Origin: Paenibacillus vini
GTDB taxonomy: Bacteria; Bacillota; Bacilli; Paenibacillales; Paenibacillaceae
Reading direction: 5' to 3'
Assembly (NCBI RefSeq): GCF_018403325.1
Contig: NZ_BOSL01000021.1
Coordinates: forward strand, 1 to 64,000
DNA: 64,000 nt
Part shown: positions 28,442 to 37,786 of the stretch, in pieces
How positions within the stretch are numbered: the stretch's first letter is position 1
Layout: the number at the start of each line of letters is the position of its first letter
Made by a program: the position numbers and the translations under genes
Notes under the pieces: generated by a model
The model's input: the letters and a program-made list of their open reading frames with translations, nothing else
The model's database searches: none
Told to the model about the DNA's origin: nothing

Positions 28442-28817
28442 GCTCGTTCCTCTCCTTTTGATGCTCCAGCGTCATCGTAATGAGCGTCTCGATATGATGG
28501 TCTTTCAGCGAATAGAATACATTCTTCCCATCCTTGCGGGATTTTGCGATTTCCATGAGCTTTAGCTGGCGGAGATGGTGGGAGGCGGTGGCGACCGAAC
28601 TGCCTAATACAGCGGCGATATCGCACACGCAGCATTCCTGTCCCCGGAGCAGCAAATAGGCGATCTTCATCCGATTGGGGTCGGATAATGCCTTGAAGAT
28701 TTGTACCATGCCCATGATGTCGTCTTCTTGCAAAGATTCACGAAGTTGGTCCGTACGGGCCGAATCGCCGCAACCATGCTCGCAAATCTCTTCAATCGTT
28801 TCCAGATCTGATCCCAT
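28434..28817 (-). CDS. cadC: ArsR/SmtB family metal-sensing repressor (CadC type)
   Basis: This winged-helix repressor leaves its operator when it binds Cd, Pb or Zn. From ATG 28817, which follows GAGGAGGAG, it has 127 residues. An N-terminal cysteine region (EICEHGCG) and the ECCVCDIA motif in the recognition half match the CadC metal site alpha3N (Cys7/11 plus Cys58/60-type). The DNA-binding helix reads SSVATASHHLRQLK. It is the first gene of the cadC-cadA operon and lies next to two matching operators. Confidence 0.93.
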   Translation of the reverse strand: MGSDLETIEEICEHGCGDSARTDQLRESLQEDDIMGMVQIFKALSDPNRMKIAYLLLRGQECCVCDIAAVLGSSVATASHHLRQLKLMEIAKSRKDGKNVFYSLKDHHIETLITMTLEHQKERNEHE

Positions 28818-28846
28818 AAGTCTCCTCCTCTCTATTTTATTGATAT

Positions 28847-28862
28847 TCAAATGAGTGTTTGA
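28847..28862. promoter_or_regulatory. CadC-type operator 1
   Basis: TCAAATGAGTGTTTGA is an imperfect inverted repeat matching the TCAAAT-N-ATTTGA pattern of CadC/SmtB operators. It lies just downstream of the predicted cadC transcription start, between start and ribosome binding site. Confidence 0.75.
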
Positions 28863-28874
28863 TTGTTTAAGGCC

Positions 28875-28903
28875 ATTATACGACTTTCCCTCATCATATT
28901 CAA
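28875..28903 (-). promoter_or_regulatory. cadCA promoter
   Basis: On the minus strand TTGAAT (28903-28898), a 17-bp spacer and TATAAT (28880-28875) form a near-consensus SigA promoter. The -35 hexamer lies inside operator 2. Confidence 0.8.
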
Positions 28904-28915
28904 ATGCTCACTTGA
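28900..28915. promoter_or_regulatory. CadC-type operator 2
   Basis: TCAAATGCTCACTTGA is a second inverted repeat of the same type, 53 bp from the first, overlapping the -35 element. Two operators bracketing the promoter suggest tight repression. Confidence 0.75.
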
Positions 28916-29067
28916 ATGTCCATAAACAGTCCAAAATTTGTTATTGTTTTTATTCTTCGGCAATCTTAGCAATTCAGGGGTTCAGGCCGATAAACAATTT
29001 ATAAGTAACGAAAAGTTAGTTGTCCCGTCGGAGTGTAAGTCATCTTGGTAGTAAGGGGGAGGCCAAC

Positions 29068-31809
29068 TTGAACAGCCTAATCTACGTAATCATTACCCTA
29101 ATTTTTTTAATTGCTTTGTTAGCGGTAATCGGATTCTTTCAAAAATGCCTCGGTCGGGTTCGCAAAGAGCTGGAGGACGCGGGCCAACGGATCAGTCTGC
29201 TTGAAAATATGCTGCACAATATAGATGTGGGTACCTGGTCTTATGACGACCGGCAAAAAAGGGTCATCTTTACGTCCAGAGCATTTATGAAGATTACAGG
29301 GTTTACACCGGAGAATTTCAGGAGCAAAATGGCCTGGGAAAAAATCGTTCATCCGGAAGATGCCAGTCATTTCAGTGAATTGGCTGCCGGTTTGCGCAAA
29401 GGCATATCCGACTCCAGTGAGTATAGGATCATTCACGCCGACGGCGGGATTCGTTGGGTAGAGGTCCGGGTCATTCCGAGCATCAATGAGCACGGCCAAT
29501 TAGTCCGTTTGGACGGCATGGTGCTGGATATCACCGACAAGAAAAAGGCAGAGCGGGAGCTGAAGAAGAGCGAGGACAGATTTTCCAGGCTAATCGAGCT
29601 CGTTCCCCACCCGACGATTGTGCAGAGAAATGAGCGGTTTCTTTATGCTAACCCTGCCGGTCTGCAATTAATGGGCTTCGATACGCTGGAAGAGATGTTC
29701 GGTCAGGAAATCTTCCGGATCCTCCCTCCGCATGAATGGAGTAAAGCCAGAAACAGAATCCGTGCCATTGTGCAGGAGGAATCTGGAGAACCGGTTGAAT
29801 ATCAGGTGATCGGACAAAACGGTCAATTGATCCATGCCGAGGTATCAGGTATTTATGATGCGCATACGGATTCGACCGTACACGTCTTTTACGATATTAC
29901 CGAACGCAAGAAGATCGAGGTTGCCCTAAAAGAAAGCATGGAGAGGTATCGCAGGCTCGTAGAGTTGTCTCCTGTAGCGATCGCATTATGCCACAACGGC
30001 ATTATAGTCTTCGTAAACCCTGCCGGAATGCAAATCCTAGGTGCCGAGCTTGCCAGTGTGGTCGGGACGACTCCATGGGATTGGGTCATCGAGGAAGATA
30101 TGGAGCGTTGCAGAGACCTGTTTAGAAATGTGATGGAGAAAGGCACTTTACCCCCGGAGGAAATTACACTGGTTCGGACGGACGGGGAAAAGGTCGAGGC
30201 GCGGGTGGTCGGAATATTCGATGCGTCGAACTCGACGGTGGAGATTGTTTTCGAGGATATTACCTCGCGGAAGCAGGCGGAACGCGCATTGCTGGCAAGC
30301 GAGGAATTAAACCGCCAGCTTGTGGAACTATCCCCGATTTCGATTCTTCTTCATCAGGACAGCATTATTACCTATGCCAACCCTGCAAGCGCCGCGCTTT
30401 ACGGTGCGAAGGATGAGAGCGAGGTTATCGGGCTCACCGCTTGGGGGATATTGGGGAGGGAAAATTACGAAGAGATCATGGCCGCCCAAGGACCTCAAGA
30501 CATCTTTGAGCTGGGGGGCAATCCGATGACTCAATATAAATTAGTTTGTTTGAACGGCGATGTGATTGAGGTAGAGGCAGTGACCACGGCGCTTCCTCAT
30601 CTCGGGAAAACGGCAATGACCTTGGCTTGGGATATCACTTCGCGAAAAAAAGCCGAGGTAGAGAGATGGAATGCCGAGCAGTTGATTCGGCAGAGCGAAG
30701 ACCGTTATTTCCGGCTGCAAACCAGTCTGGACCAATTTTCATCCGATCTTTTCGGCGTGATCAAGGTAGATGAATTAAACAGCCGGCTGGTGAGGGAAGT
30801 CCGGCAGGTGCTCGGCACCGGCAAGGTCGGCCTGTTGAGGGCGGATGCCGAGGGACTGGTGGTCGTGACGCATGGCTGTCCGGAAGTTCCCGATGAAGTG
30901 CTGCAGAGCATCCGGGAACATGGTCCCGACAGGCTCCCTTTATGCAGGCTGTTCGACACGCTCGAGGGGCACTATGTGAAAATCGGGGAAGTCAATGGGG
31001 AGAGCAGAATTCTTTGCGTAGGAGTAAGCACAGCCCGGTTAATCGAACAGGCCCCAAGGGTTTGGCTAGAGACACTATCGCGTTATGTTAGCGTTTTGTA
31101 TGATAATTTCCGCGTTATTGAGGATTTAAAAAGGAATGTGGACCTGTTAGCCTCGGGGCGGGTGATGCCGCAGTGGTTGCTGAGATTTATATTTCATCTG
31201 TCCGAAAATGAGCGAAAGCGGTTGTCCCAGGACCTTCATGATGCGGCGCTGCAAGAGCAGATTGTCTGGTATCACAGGTTGAATCAGCTCACCCTGGATA
31301 CCGGGCTGCCCGTCCAATATCGGCGGCAGTTGGCAGAAATCGAGCAGGGGTTGCTTGACGTCATTTACCAGATCAGGATTACTTGCAATGAGTTAAGACC
31401 TCCGCTGCTTAAGGAAGAAGGCCTGGAGCGGTCCCTGGAAACGCTGTTCGAATTTGCGCAGTTGCGTACCAACTACGCGATCCATTTTGACTACTCCGAT
31501 CTCGGCTATGCCATCCACGATGATATTATTATCGGCTTGTACCGGATCGTTCAGGAAATGTTGGCTAACGCGACGAAGCACTCCAATGCGTCCCGGGTAA
31601 CCATTAAAATGTATTCCGGCAACGATGAGATTTATTTGGAATATGAAGATAACGGCGTCGGGATGGATGTGGGAACAACGATCAATACGTTTAACAGTAT
31701 GGGGATCTACGGAATGAAAGAGCGGGTTCGCGGAATGGATGGACAGATTGAGTTTCTCTCAACACCGGAAGAAGGATTGTCCATAAGGATCTCTATTCCT
31801 GCCCGGTAG
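29068..31809 (+). CDS. Multi-PAS sensor histidine kinase of the HisKA_3 (NarL/DegS/ComP) class
   Basis: The start is TTG 29068, with GGGGGAGG 6 nt upstream, giving 913 residues. One N-terminal membrane helix (IYVIITLIFLIALLAVIGFF) is followed by four PAS domains at about 30-165, 170-280, 290-405 and 410-525, each ending in DIT or DITxRKxAE, then a GAF-like region at about 540-690, a HisKA_3 dimer/phospho-acceptor domain (RLSQDLHDAALQE) and HATPase_c (ANATKHSNA, DNGVGM and GIYGMKERV). It has no extracellular sensor loop, so it should sense an intracellular signal. The cognate regulator lies 32 bp downstream. Confidence 0.92.
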   Translation: MNSLIYVIITLIFLIALLAVIGFFQKCLGRVRKELEDAGQRISLLENMLHNIDVGTWSYDDRQKRVIFTSRAFMKITGFTPENFRSKMAWEKIVHPEDASHFSELAAGLRKGISDSSEYRIIHADGGIRWVEVRVIPSINEHGQLVRLDGMVLDITDKKKAERELKKSEDRFSRLIELVPHPTIVQRNERFLYANPAGLQLMGFDTLEEMFGQEIFRILPPHEWSKARNRIRAIVQEESGEPVEYQVIGQNGQLIHAEVSGIYDAHTDSTVHVFYDITERKKIEVALKESMERYRRLVELSPVAIALCHNGIIVFVNPAGMQILGAELASVVGTTPWDWVIEEDMERCRDLFRNVMEKGTLPPEEITLVRTDGEKVEARVVGIFDASNSTVEIVFEDITSRKQAERALLASEELNRQLVELSPISILLHQDSIITYANPASAALYGAKDESEVIGLTAWGILGRENYEEIMAAQGPQDIFELGGNPMTQYKLVCLNGDVIEVEAVTTALPHLGKTAMTLAWDITSRKKAEVERWNAEQLIRQSEDRYFRLQTSLDQFSSDLFGVIKVDELNSRLVREVRQVLGTGKVGLLRADAEGLVVVTHGCPEVPDEVLQSIREHGPDRLPLCRLFDTLEGHYVKIGEVNGESRILCVGVSTARLIEQAPRVWLETLSRYVSVLYDNFRVIEDLKRNVDLLASGRVMPQWLLRFIFHLSENERKRLSQDLHDAALQEQIVWYHRLNQLTLDTGLPVQYRRQLAEIEQGLLDVIYQIRITCNELRPPLLKEEGLERSLETLFEFAQLRTNYAIHFDYSDLGYAIHDDIIIGLYRIVQEMLANATKHSNASRVTIKMYSGNDEIYLEYEDNGVGMDVGTTINTFNSMGIYGMKERVRGMDGQIEFLSTPEEGLSIRISIPAR

Positions 31810-31841
31810 CTAAAGAAGACTGGAAGAAGGGGTGTTCAGTG

Positions 31842-32507
31842 ATGGTCCATATTTTGCTGGTGGATGATCATCCTTCGGTCATGGCAGGTACCAAGGTACT
31901 GCTGGAACAGGAAGGAGATATGGTTGTGGCAAACGCCGAGACGGTAGAGAAGGCGCTGGAGCTCGTCCGTCAAAACCATTACGACTTGATGCTGCTCGAT
32001 CTTCATATGCCGAAAATGAACGGAATTGACTTGGCCAAGCAAATCATTGCGATCAGGCCGGAGGCCGTAATATTGATTTATACGGGATTTGAGTTTACCA
32101 ACCATTTTAATCTCATGATGGAGGCGGGGATTTCGGGATTCGTCCTGAAAACGGCGAGCAAAGAGCAGCTTGTGACCGCGGTACGATGCGCCTTAAGGGG
32201 TGAGGCGGTGCTGCCGTTGTCCCTGGTCCGGCAAATGAGAAGAGTCTCCGCGCAGGAGACCGAGAAGACGAGCGGCCTGGAAACGGGTGTGGTGACGGGC
32301 AAGGAATATGATATTTTAAAGCAAATAGCCAGAGGCAAAAGCAATAAAGCCATCGCCGAAAATCTTCTGGTAAGTCAGCGATCCCTGGAATACAGCTTAA
32401 CGAGCTTGTTCCACAAGCTGGGCGTTAAATCGCGAATTGAAGCCGCCATGAAGGCAAAGACGATGGGATTGCTGTCCGATTCGGACTTTTCGAATCCGCC
32501 GGTCTAA
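31842..32507 (+). CDS. NarL/FixJ response regulator, ComA-like
   Basis: The 221-residue protein has a receiver domain (phospho-Asp at about residue 53, LLDLHMPKMNG) and a C-terminal LuxR helix-turn-helix (NKAIAENLLVSQRSLEYSLT). The sequence SQRSLEYSLTSLFHKLGVKS and the N-terminal DDHPSVMAGTKVLLE resemble B. subtilis ComA more than DegU or NarL. It forms a two-component pair with the upstream kinase. An overlapping GTG at 31839 is an equally possible start. No comX, comQ or Rap-Phr gene is adjacent. Target genes are unknown. Confidence 0.88.
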   Translation: MVHILLVDDHPSVMAGTKVLLEQEGDMVVANAETVEKALELVRQNHYDLMLLDLHMPKMNGIDLAKQIIAIRPEAVILIYTGFEFTNHFNLMMEAGISGFVLKTASKEQLVTAVRCALRGEAVLPLSLVRQMRRVSAQETEKTSGLETGVVTGKEYDILKQIARGKSNKAIAENLLVSQRSLEYSLTSLFHKLGVKSRIEAAMKAKTMGLLSDSDFSNPPV

Positions 32508-32522
32508 TATATTATTGATTTC

Positions 32523-32545
32523 AGGCCCCGTTTGGGGCCCTTTTT
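32523..32545 (+). terminator. Terminator of the kinase-regulator pair
   Basis: A 6-bp GC stem (GGCCCC with GGGGCC) with a GTTT loop runs into CTTTTTC. Confidence 0.8.
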
Positions 32546-32634
32546 CTATGGGAAGGTTACAGATGACGGGTAATAAATATGCTAGAATAATGGGATTCCA
32601 TTGGTTTTAAAGTGTGGCAGGGGGAGGCCGACGC

Positions 32635-34404
32635 GTGAAATTTTCTTTGCGCCAACAGATGATCTTCAGCTTTTCCATCGTATTTATAGCTTTGATCGTT
32701 GTCTTTGGCAGTTTGATTCTAAATTACAATATTTCCAGCTATCAGAAGCAAAGCTATAATTCTATCAACAAAGTGGTGAAGGCGAACCTATCGTTGATCG
32801 ATAATCATTTGGATCAGCTGATTACGGTGTCCAAAATCGTGGCGAATGATCAGGACATTATTAATGCGGTTACCTACCGGAACAGTGTCCAGGAAATAGA
32901 TTACTCTGTCGAGCTCTACAACCAGCGGGAGGTGGCATCCAAGATCAAGCAGCTTGATGTGTTGGGCAACATCACCAACGCCTTGATTATTGGAAATAAT
33001 CATGAGTATTTGTATTACTACGGGAGTTCGCCGGTCCGCGGGTATCGTTTTGATCAGCAAGATTGGTTCAATAAGGCGGCATATATGGAGGATAAGTATA
33101 TACGTTTTACTAACTTCCATCCGACGGACTACCTGCTTAATTATCGGAACCGCAAGACCGTGTCCGTAATTACGCCCATTATTAACGCTAATCAATATTA
33201 TTCAGCCGGGCGCACCTTTTTAATGACGGACTTTAATCTGGACCCGATTTTATCGGATAAAAACGGACAAGGAAATATGCAAATCGCCATTTACGACGGG
33301 GTGAACCCGGTCCATTTTGCTAACAACAGCCATCTCTCAACCCTGCAGAAGGAAGATATCAGCGAGGGGTTGAGGAAGGGGAAGAAGTCTTTTATAGTTG
33401 CCAAGAGCGGTGATCATCCGGTATCCTATTTAGTCGTTAATGAAACCTCGCTAGTTTCCGGTTGGGCTATTCTGGGCATTATGCCGCTCACCGAAGTGGA
33501 GGAGCTTCGTTCAACCAATAAGACCGTTGTTATAGCGATGGTTGTAATCGCTTGCATGCTGGTGGTTTTGTTGTCGGGATTGATATCTAAATCCATTCTG
33601 AATCCCATGCAAAGCTTACTGCAACGATTCAACCAGATCGCCTCGGGACGCAGGGACGTATCTTTCAAGGAATCCAAGAGTAAGGAAATCAACTTGATAG
33701 CTGAGACGGCCGACCATATGCTAAAGAACATTAACCAATTGACGGACGAAGTCGTTGAGGAACAAAGACGTCTCGCTACGGAACAGCTAAAGGTGCTACA
33801 GCATCAAATCAATCCGCACTTTTTAAATAATGTCCTGCAATCCATAAAGGCAATGGCGGTATGCGGCGATACCGAATCCATCTCTAAAGCGACTACGCTT
33901 CTGGGGAAAATACTGTCCTATTCCGTTTATAATCCGTATGAACTGGTGGAGTTGAAGCAGGAACTAAGCTATACGGAGAATTACATCATTTTGCAAAACA
34001 TACGGTTTAACGGCCTGATTAAATACAGTATGAGTTGCGATGAACAACTGGATCATTTCCTTGTCCCGAAACTGATGATTCAGCCGTTAGTCGAAAATGC
34101 GATTGAGCATGGCTTTGAGGATCGGAAGGAAGGACATCTATCGATTGTGGTGGAAGATGCCGGGAGAGAAATTTATATAGCGATAACGAATGACGGTGCT
34201 GCTGTCGATTCCGCTGAAGTGAAACGTATCAATAGTATGCTGTCTAACCAGGATACTTACAAACAGAATCAAAGCATCGGCTTGCTGAATCTGAATCAAA
34301 GACTAAAGAGCTGTTATGGAATGCAAGCGGGGGTTAAAATGCTGTCCAGAGAAGGTATGAATACGAGTATCGTAATTACGATACCGAAGCGAAAAGAGGG
34401 TTAA
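32635..34404 (+). CDS. YesM-type sensor histidine kinase
   Basis: This kinase probably senses a carbohydrate or its binding protein. From GTG 32635 (GGGGGAGG 8-9 nt upstream) it has 589 residues: membrane helix 1 (MIFSFSIVFIALIVVFGSLIL), an extracellular dCache-like domain to about 285, helix 2 (VVIAMVVIACMLVVLLSGL), HAMP, and a His_kinase domain with the phospho-His in HQINPHFLNNVL and an HATPase_c domain (PLVENAIEHGF and SIGLLNLNQRL). The stop codon nearly touches the yesN-type gene (1-bp gap), so they are co-translated. Confidence 0.9.
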   Translation: MKFSLRQQMIFSFSIVFIALIVVFGSLILNYNISSYQKQSYNSINKVVKANLSLIDNHLDQLITVSKIVANDQDIINAVTYRNSVQEIDYSVELYNQREVASKIKQLDVLGNITNALIIGNNHEYLYYYGSSPVRGYRFDQQDWFNKAAYMEDKYIRFTNFHPTDYLLNYRNRKTVSVITPIINANQYYSAGRTFLMTDFNLDPILSDKNGQGNMQIAIYDGVNPVHFANNSHLSTLQKEDISEGLRKGKKSFIVAKSGDHPVSYLVVNETSLVSGWAILGIMPLTEVEELRSTNKTVVIAMVVIACMLVVLLSGLISKSILNPMQSLLQRFNQIASGRRDVSFKESKSKEINLIAETADHMLKNINQLTDEVVEEQRRLATEQLKVLQHQINPHFLNNVLQSIKAMAVCGDTESISKATTLLGKILSYSVYNPYELVELKQELSYTENYIILQNIRFNGLIKYSMSCDEQLDHFLVPKLMIQPLVENAIEHGFEDRKEGHLSIVVEDAGREIYIAITNDGAAVDSAEVKRINSMLSNQDTYKQNQSIGLLNLNQRLKSCYGMQAGVKMLSREGMNTSIVITIPKRKEG

Positions 34405-34405
34405 A

Positions 34406-35980
34406 GTGCTATCAGCGATCATTGTAGATGATGAAGTGTTGTCTATTAAGATGATGGAAAATATTCTGGATTGGGATAGTCTCGGCATCCGTATTGTCGG
34501 TACGGCTCAGAACGGATTGGAAGCCCTGAACCTGTGCCATCAGGAGGATCCCAATATCATCATTACCGATATCAAAATGCCTAATTTAAACGGATTGGAA
34601 TTTATAAAAAAAGCCCGGGTTACGAATCCGGGGGCGGAATTTATTCTGATCAGCGCCTACGCGGATTTTGATTACGTTAAAAGGGCGATTGAGCTGGGAT
34701 GCTCCAATTATATCTTAAAGCCGGTTGATGAGTTTGAACTGGAGCAAACGCTCAAAAAAATCATTGCCAAAATCAGCGATAAGATGATTTTGGAGAAAAA
34801 CGCGGTAAAAAATCGGGTGGCGCATGACAAACAGGTCATTTATCGATATATGAGCACAGGGGTAAATCCGCTGGCTGCCGGAAAAAGTACGAGCAGTCTC
34901 AATTTAAATTTATCATCTTATACGTTATTCAGCTTTAATCTCACGGAACAATCCATGAACGATTATATCGAAAACGGGTTGCAGCTGGATGCACAGATGG
35001 CCTTTATTATGGAGCGGATGTCCGCCGTGATGGAGGAGTTTGGTCACTGCGTACTATTCGACTATAAAGATTACGCCTGGACAGCCATTCTGAGCGGCGA
35101 TTGCTCGAAGGAGTCGTTGTCTGCTTGTGCCTCGAAGATGATAGACTTGTTTGCCGAGGAAATTCATATGAAGATTCATGTGTGCTTTAGCCCCCGGGGA
35201 TCTCGGTTGGACGAGCTGCCACATCTGTACCGCCGATTGGCTCAGCTAAGCCGTTTCAGTTCTTATATCGGAGATGAAGAGGTTCTGGGCTACGGATATA
35301 ATATGATTGAAACGACGTTCCAGCAGGTAGATTTATTGGCATATACTAAACGGTTGGCCGAAGCGCTGAACCTGAATGATGCTGAGGAAGCTGCACGCAT
35401 TATAGAAGAAGTACTATTGCTGTCTTGTAAATCGGATCCGGCCTCGCTTCACCTGTTTATTGACTTCAACTACAACGCATTCTGTGCGATCCGGGAGAAG
35501 TTGATCAAAGAGAATCGGCTTACTGACGAGTATCATGAAATTCGCCTTTTAAGTTATAGGGACATATCGGATATCTCTACAGCGGATGAAATGAGCCGTT
35601 TTATGAACAGAATTCTTCAGCTTCTTTCATCAAATCGTTCTCAGACTGCAAAGCCTCGATACAGCGCGCTTGTTGAGGTGGGGATTCGCTATTTGGGTGA
35701 GAATTACGACCGGAACCTCTCTTTAGAGGAAATATGCACGGAATTATCGGTAAGTAAAAATTATTTCAGCTATTTGTTTAAGCGGGAAACCGGATGGAAT
35801 TTGTGGGCCTATCTGACCGAGATCCGGCTGAACAAATCCAAGGAACTTCTGCGAACGACAGATTGTAAAAGCTATGAAATCGCCTATATGGTGGGGTATG
35901 ACAATCCAAGCTATTTTTCCAAGTTATTTAAGAAAAATACGGGTATGACCCCGAATGAATACCGGGCGGAAAATCAGTAA
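34406..35980 (+). CDS. YesN-type AraC-family response regulator
   Basis: The 524-residue regulator has an N-terminal receiver (Asp55 in ITDIKMPNLNGLEF), a central region of unknown role typical of this family, and a C-terminal AraC helix-turn-helix (SLEEICTELSVSKNYFSYLF and SYEIAYMVGYDNPSYFSKLF). It pairs with the upstream YesM kinase and most likely activates the GH31-ABC genes that follow. The start is GTG one base after the kinase stop codon; the purine run AAAAGAGGG inside the kinase end supplies the ribosome binding site. Confidence 0.92.
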   Translation: MLSAIIVDDEVLSIKMMENILDWDSLGIRIVGTAQNGLEALNLCHQEDPNIIITDIKMPNLNGLEFIKKARVTNPGAEFILISAYADFDYVKRAIELGCSNYILKPVDEFELEQTLKKIIAKISDKMILEKNAVKNRVAHDKQVIYRYMSTGVNPLAAGKSTSSLNLNLSSYTLFSFNLTEQSMNDYIENGLQLDAQMAFIMERMSAVMEEFGHCVLFDYKDYAWTAILSGDCSKESLSACASKMIDLFAEEIHMKIHVCFSPRGSRLDELPHLYRRLAQLSRFSSYIGDEEVLGYGYNMIETTFQQVDLLAYTKRLAEALNLNDAEEAARIIEEVLLLSCKSDPASLHLFIDFNYNAFCAIREKLIKENRLTDEYHEIRLLSYRDISDISTADEMSRFMNRILQLLSSNRSQTAKPRYSALVEVGIRYLGENYDRNLSLEEICTELSVSKNYFSYLFKRETGWNLWAYLTEIRLNKSKELLRTTDCKSYEIAYMVGYDNPSYFSKLFKKNTGMTPNEYRAENQ

Positions 35981-36020
35981 TAAAGTGCTAGAAAAGCAGA
36001 AGACGCTTCATTGTTTTAAG

Positions 36021-36068
36021 GCTTCCCCTCCTGTAATCTAAGGTCAGAAATGGGGGGAGGCTTTTTTT
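36021..36068 (+). terminator. Terminator hairpin that also holds the GH31 ribosome binding site
   Basis: GCTTCCCC (36021-36028) pairs with GGGGAGGC (36054-36061, one G-T pair), followed by seven T residues (36062-36068) and directly by the ATG of the next gene. The right arm is that gene's ribosome binding site, so the stem both can terminate the upstream transcript and can mask translation of GH31. Confidence 0.65.
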
Positions 36069-37592
36069 ATGATTATTCAAATGCTTGAGAACGAGTATTG
36101 GTATGGCGGTTGTGTAAGCGACGGAACACGGATGCCCGTGGGTCCGGAGGATAATTTGGAGATTCAGCTTGATCCAAACCCGACTCCAAACCAGGCGATG
36201 CCGTTGTTCGTGTCGTCCAAGGGAAGATATATATGGAAGGACGCGGGATTTCCCATTCATTTTGATCGGGGAAATATCGTTGTTCCGGATGATGTTCGGT
36301 GCGAAGGCGGATTTGGCACGCTGCGAGGGGCTTATCTTGCCGCTATGGAGAGACATTTCCCGTTTAAACCGGTGAATCTTTCCCGGGCTCTTCTGGATAA
36401 GCCGATCTTTAACAGTTGGATAGAGCTTACGTTTCACCAGAATGAGAAGGATTTACTGCATTATGCGAACAGCATCGTTCAAAACGGGTTTGAACCCGGT
36501 GTACTTATGATTGATGACGGATGGAGCGAATATTACGGCGATTGGAGTTTCCATTCCGGTAAATTCCCCGATCCGGCCAAGTTTATAAACAAGGTGCACG
36601 ATATGGGATTCTCGGTCATGCTCTGGGTTTGTCCGTTTATTACGCCGGATACGGTTGCCTACCGGGAAGCGCGTGACAAAGGTTTGCTGATCAAAACTGC
36701 AGAAGGAAAGCCGTATATATGCGAATGGTGGAATGGATACTCGGCTGTACTTGATTTCTCCAATCCGGAAGCGGTAGCCTGGTTCGACCGCCAGCTGCAG
36801 GCGTTGCAAGAAATTGGAGTGGACGGATTCAAGTTCGATGCCGGGGACAGCATCTATTATCGGGAAGGTCACCTGACCTTCGGAAATGTGACTCCAAACG
36901 AACAATCGAGATTGTGGGCGGAATACGGGCAAAAATATGCCTTGAACGAGTACCGGGTCACCTTTCGGGCCGGAGGATATTCCTTATTCCAGCGGTTATG
37001 CGATAAAGAGCATGGCTGGGGTAATAAAGGGATTGCTGCATTGATCCCTGACAGCCTGCTTCAAGGCATAACGGGCCATCCATTCTCGTGTCCCGATATG
37101 GTAGGGGGCGGGGAGTATTTGAACTTCCAACAACTTGAAGACAGCGGTCTTGATGAAGAACTATTCTGTCGTCACAGCGAAATTGCTTGTCTGATGCCTG
37201 CAATACAATTTTCTGCAGCCCCATGGCGGGTGTTGTCACCGGATCATCTTCAGATCATTCACCGCCACTTGGCACTACGAAGTCAATATGAGTCCCAGAG
37301 AGAAGACAGCTTTAAAGCGGCGGTGAGCAGCGGGGAACCTATGCTGCGCTTCATGGAGTATCAATTCCCGGGGGAAGGATTCGAGAGAGTAACGGATCAG
37401 TTTATGCTCGGCAGTCATACGCTTGTCGCACCGATTTACGAGAAGGGTAAAGCTAGCCGGGAGGTGAGCATTCCCCGGGGGCGCTGGCTATTTGAAGGAA
37501 ACACGATTGTAAGCGAAGGGGAAGTCCGGGTACTTACACCGCAAGCAGGAATGCCGATTGTACTTGAACTTCAGAAAGATCCTCAAAAGTAA
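36069..37592 (+). CDS. Glycoside hydrolase family 31 protein
   Basis: This 507-residue retaining glycosidase lacks a signal peptide, so it acts on imported sugar in the cytoplasm. The TIM barrel carries MIDDGWSEYYGDW, the nucleophile Asp257 in GFKFDAGD, a probable acid/base Asp312 in CDKEHGWG and the CPDMVGGG motif (about 341-348). The PDMVGG motif is reminiscent of the MYORG-type branch, reported as an alpha-galactosidase, rather than classical alpha-glucosidases with DIGGF. The exact sugar is uncertain. It is followed by the sugar-binding protein and permeases. Confidence 0.88.
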   Translation: MIIQMLENEYWYGGCVSDGTRMPVGPEDNLEIQLDPNPTPNQAMPLFVSSKGRYIWKDAGFPIHFDRGNIVVPDDVRCEGGFGTLRGAYLAAMERHFPFKPVNLSRALLDKPIFNSWIELTFHQNEKDLLHYANSIVQNGFEPGVLMIDDGWSEYYGDWSFHSGKFPDPAKFINKVHDMGFSVMLWVCPFITPDTVAYREARDKGLLIKTAEGKPYICEWWNGYSAVLDFSNPEAVAWFDRQLQALQEIGVDGFKFDAGDSIYYREGHLTFGNVTPNEQSRLWAEYGQKYALNEYRVTFRAGGYSLFQRLCDKEHGWGNKGIAALIPDSLLQGITGHPFSCPDMVGGGEYLNFQQLEDSGLDEELFCRHSEIACLMPAIQFSAAPWRVLSPDHLQIIHRHLALRSQYESQREDSFKAAVSSGEPMLRFMEYQFPGEGFERVTDQFMLGSHTLVAPIYEKGKASREVSIPRGRWLFEGNTIVSEGEVRVLTPQAGMPIVLELQKDPQK

Positions 37593-37628
37593 TAAAGTTA
37601 TAGAAGTTTTGCGCACAGCGTAATATTG

Positions 37629-37642
37629 TGCAATCGCTTTCA
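37629..37642 (+). promoter_or_regulatory. Candidate cre (CcpA) site
   Basis: TGCAATCGCTTTCA matches the cre consensus TGWAANCGNTNWCA at all fixed positions except the third base. It lies upstream of the solute-binding protein gene and after the GH31 stop, so carbon catabolite repression of the ABC genes is likely. Confidence 0.6.
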
Positions 37643-37786
37643 AATGACTGGAAATTCCCCCCTCTATCCGGGTGAAATTCAATAACTTTGTCATATACAA
37701 ACGGAATACAGTCTCTTCGAGCCATGTAGACTCGCTGATATGATAATTATAGAAACCAAGTAGTAAATAAAGGGGGATAACATCAC

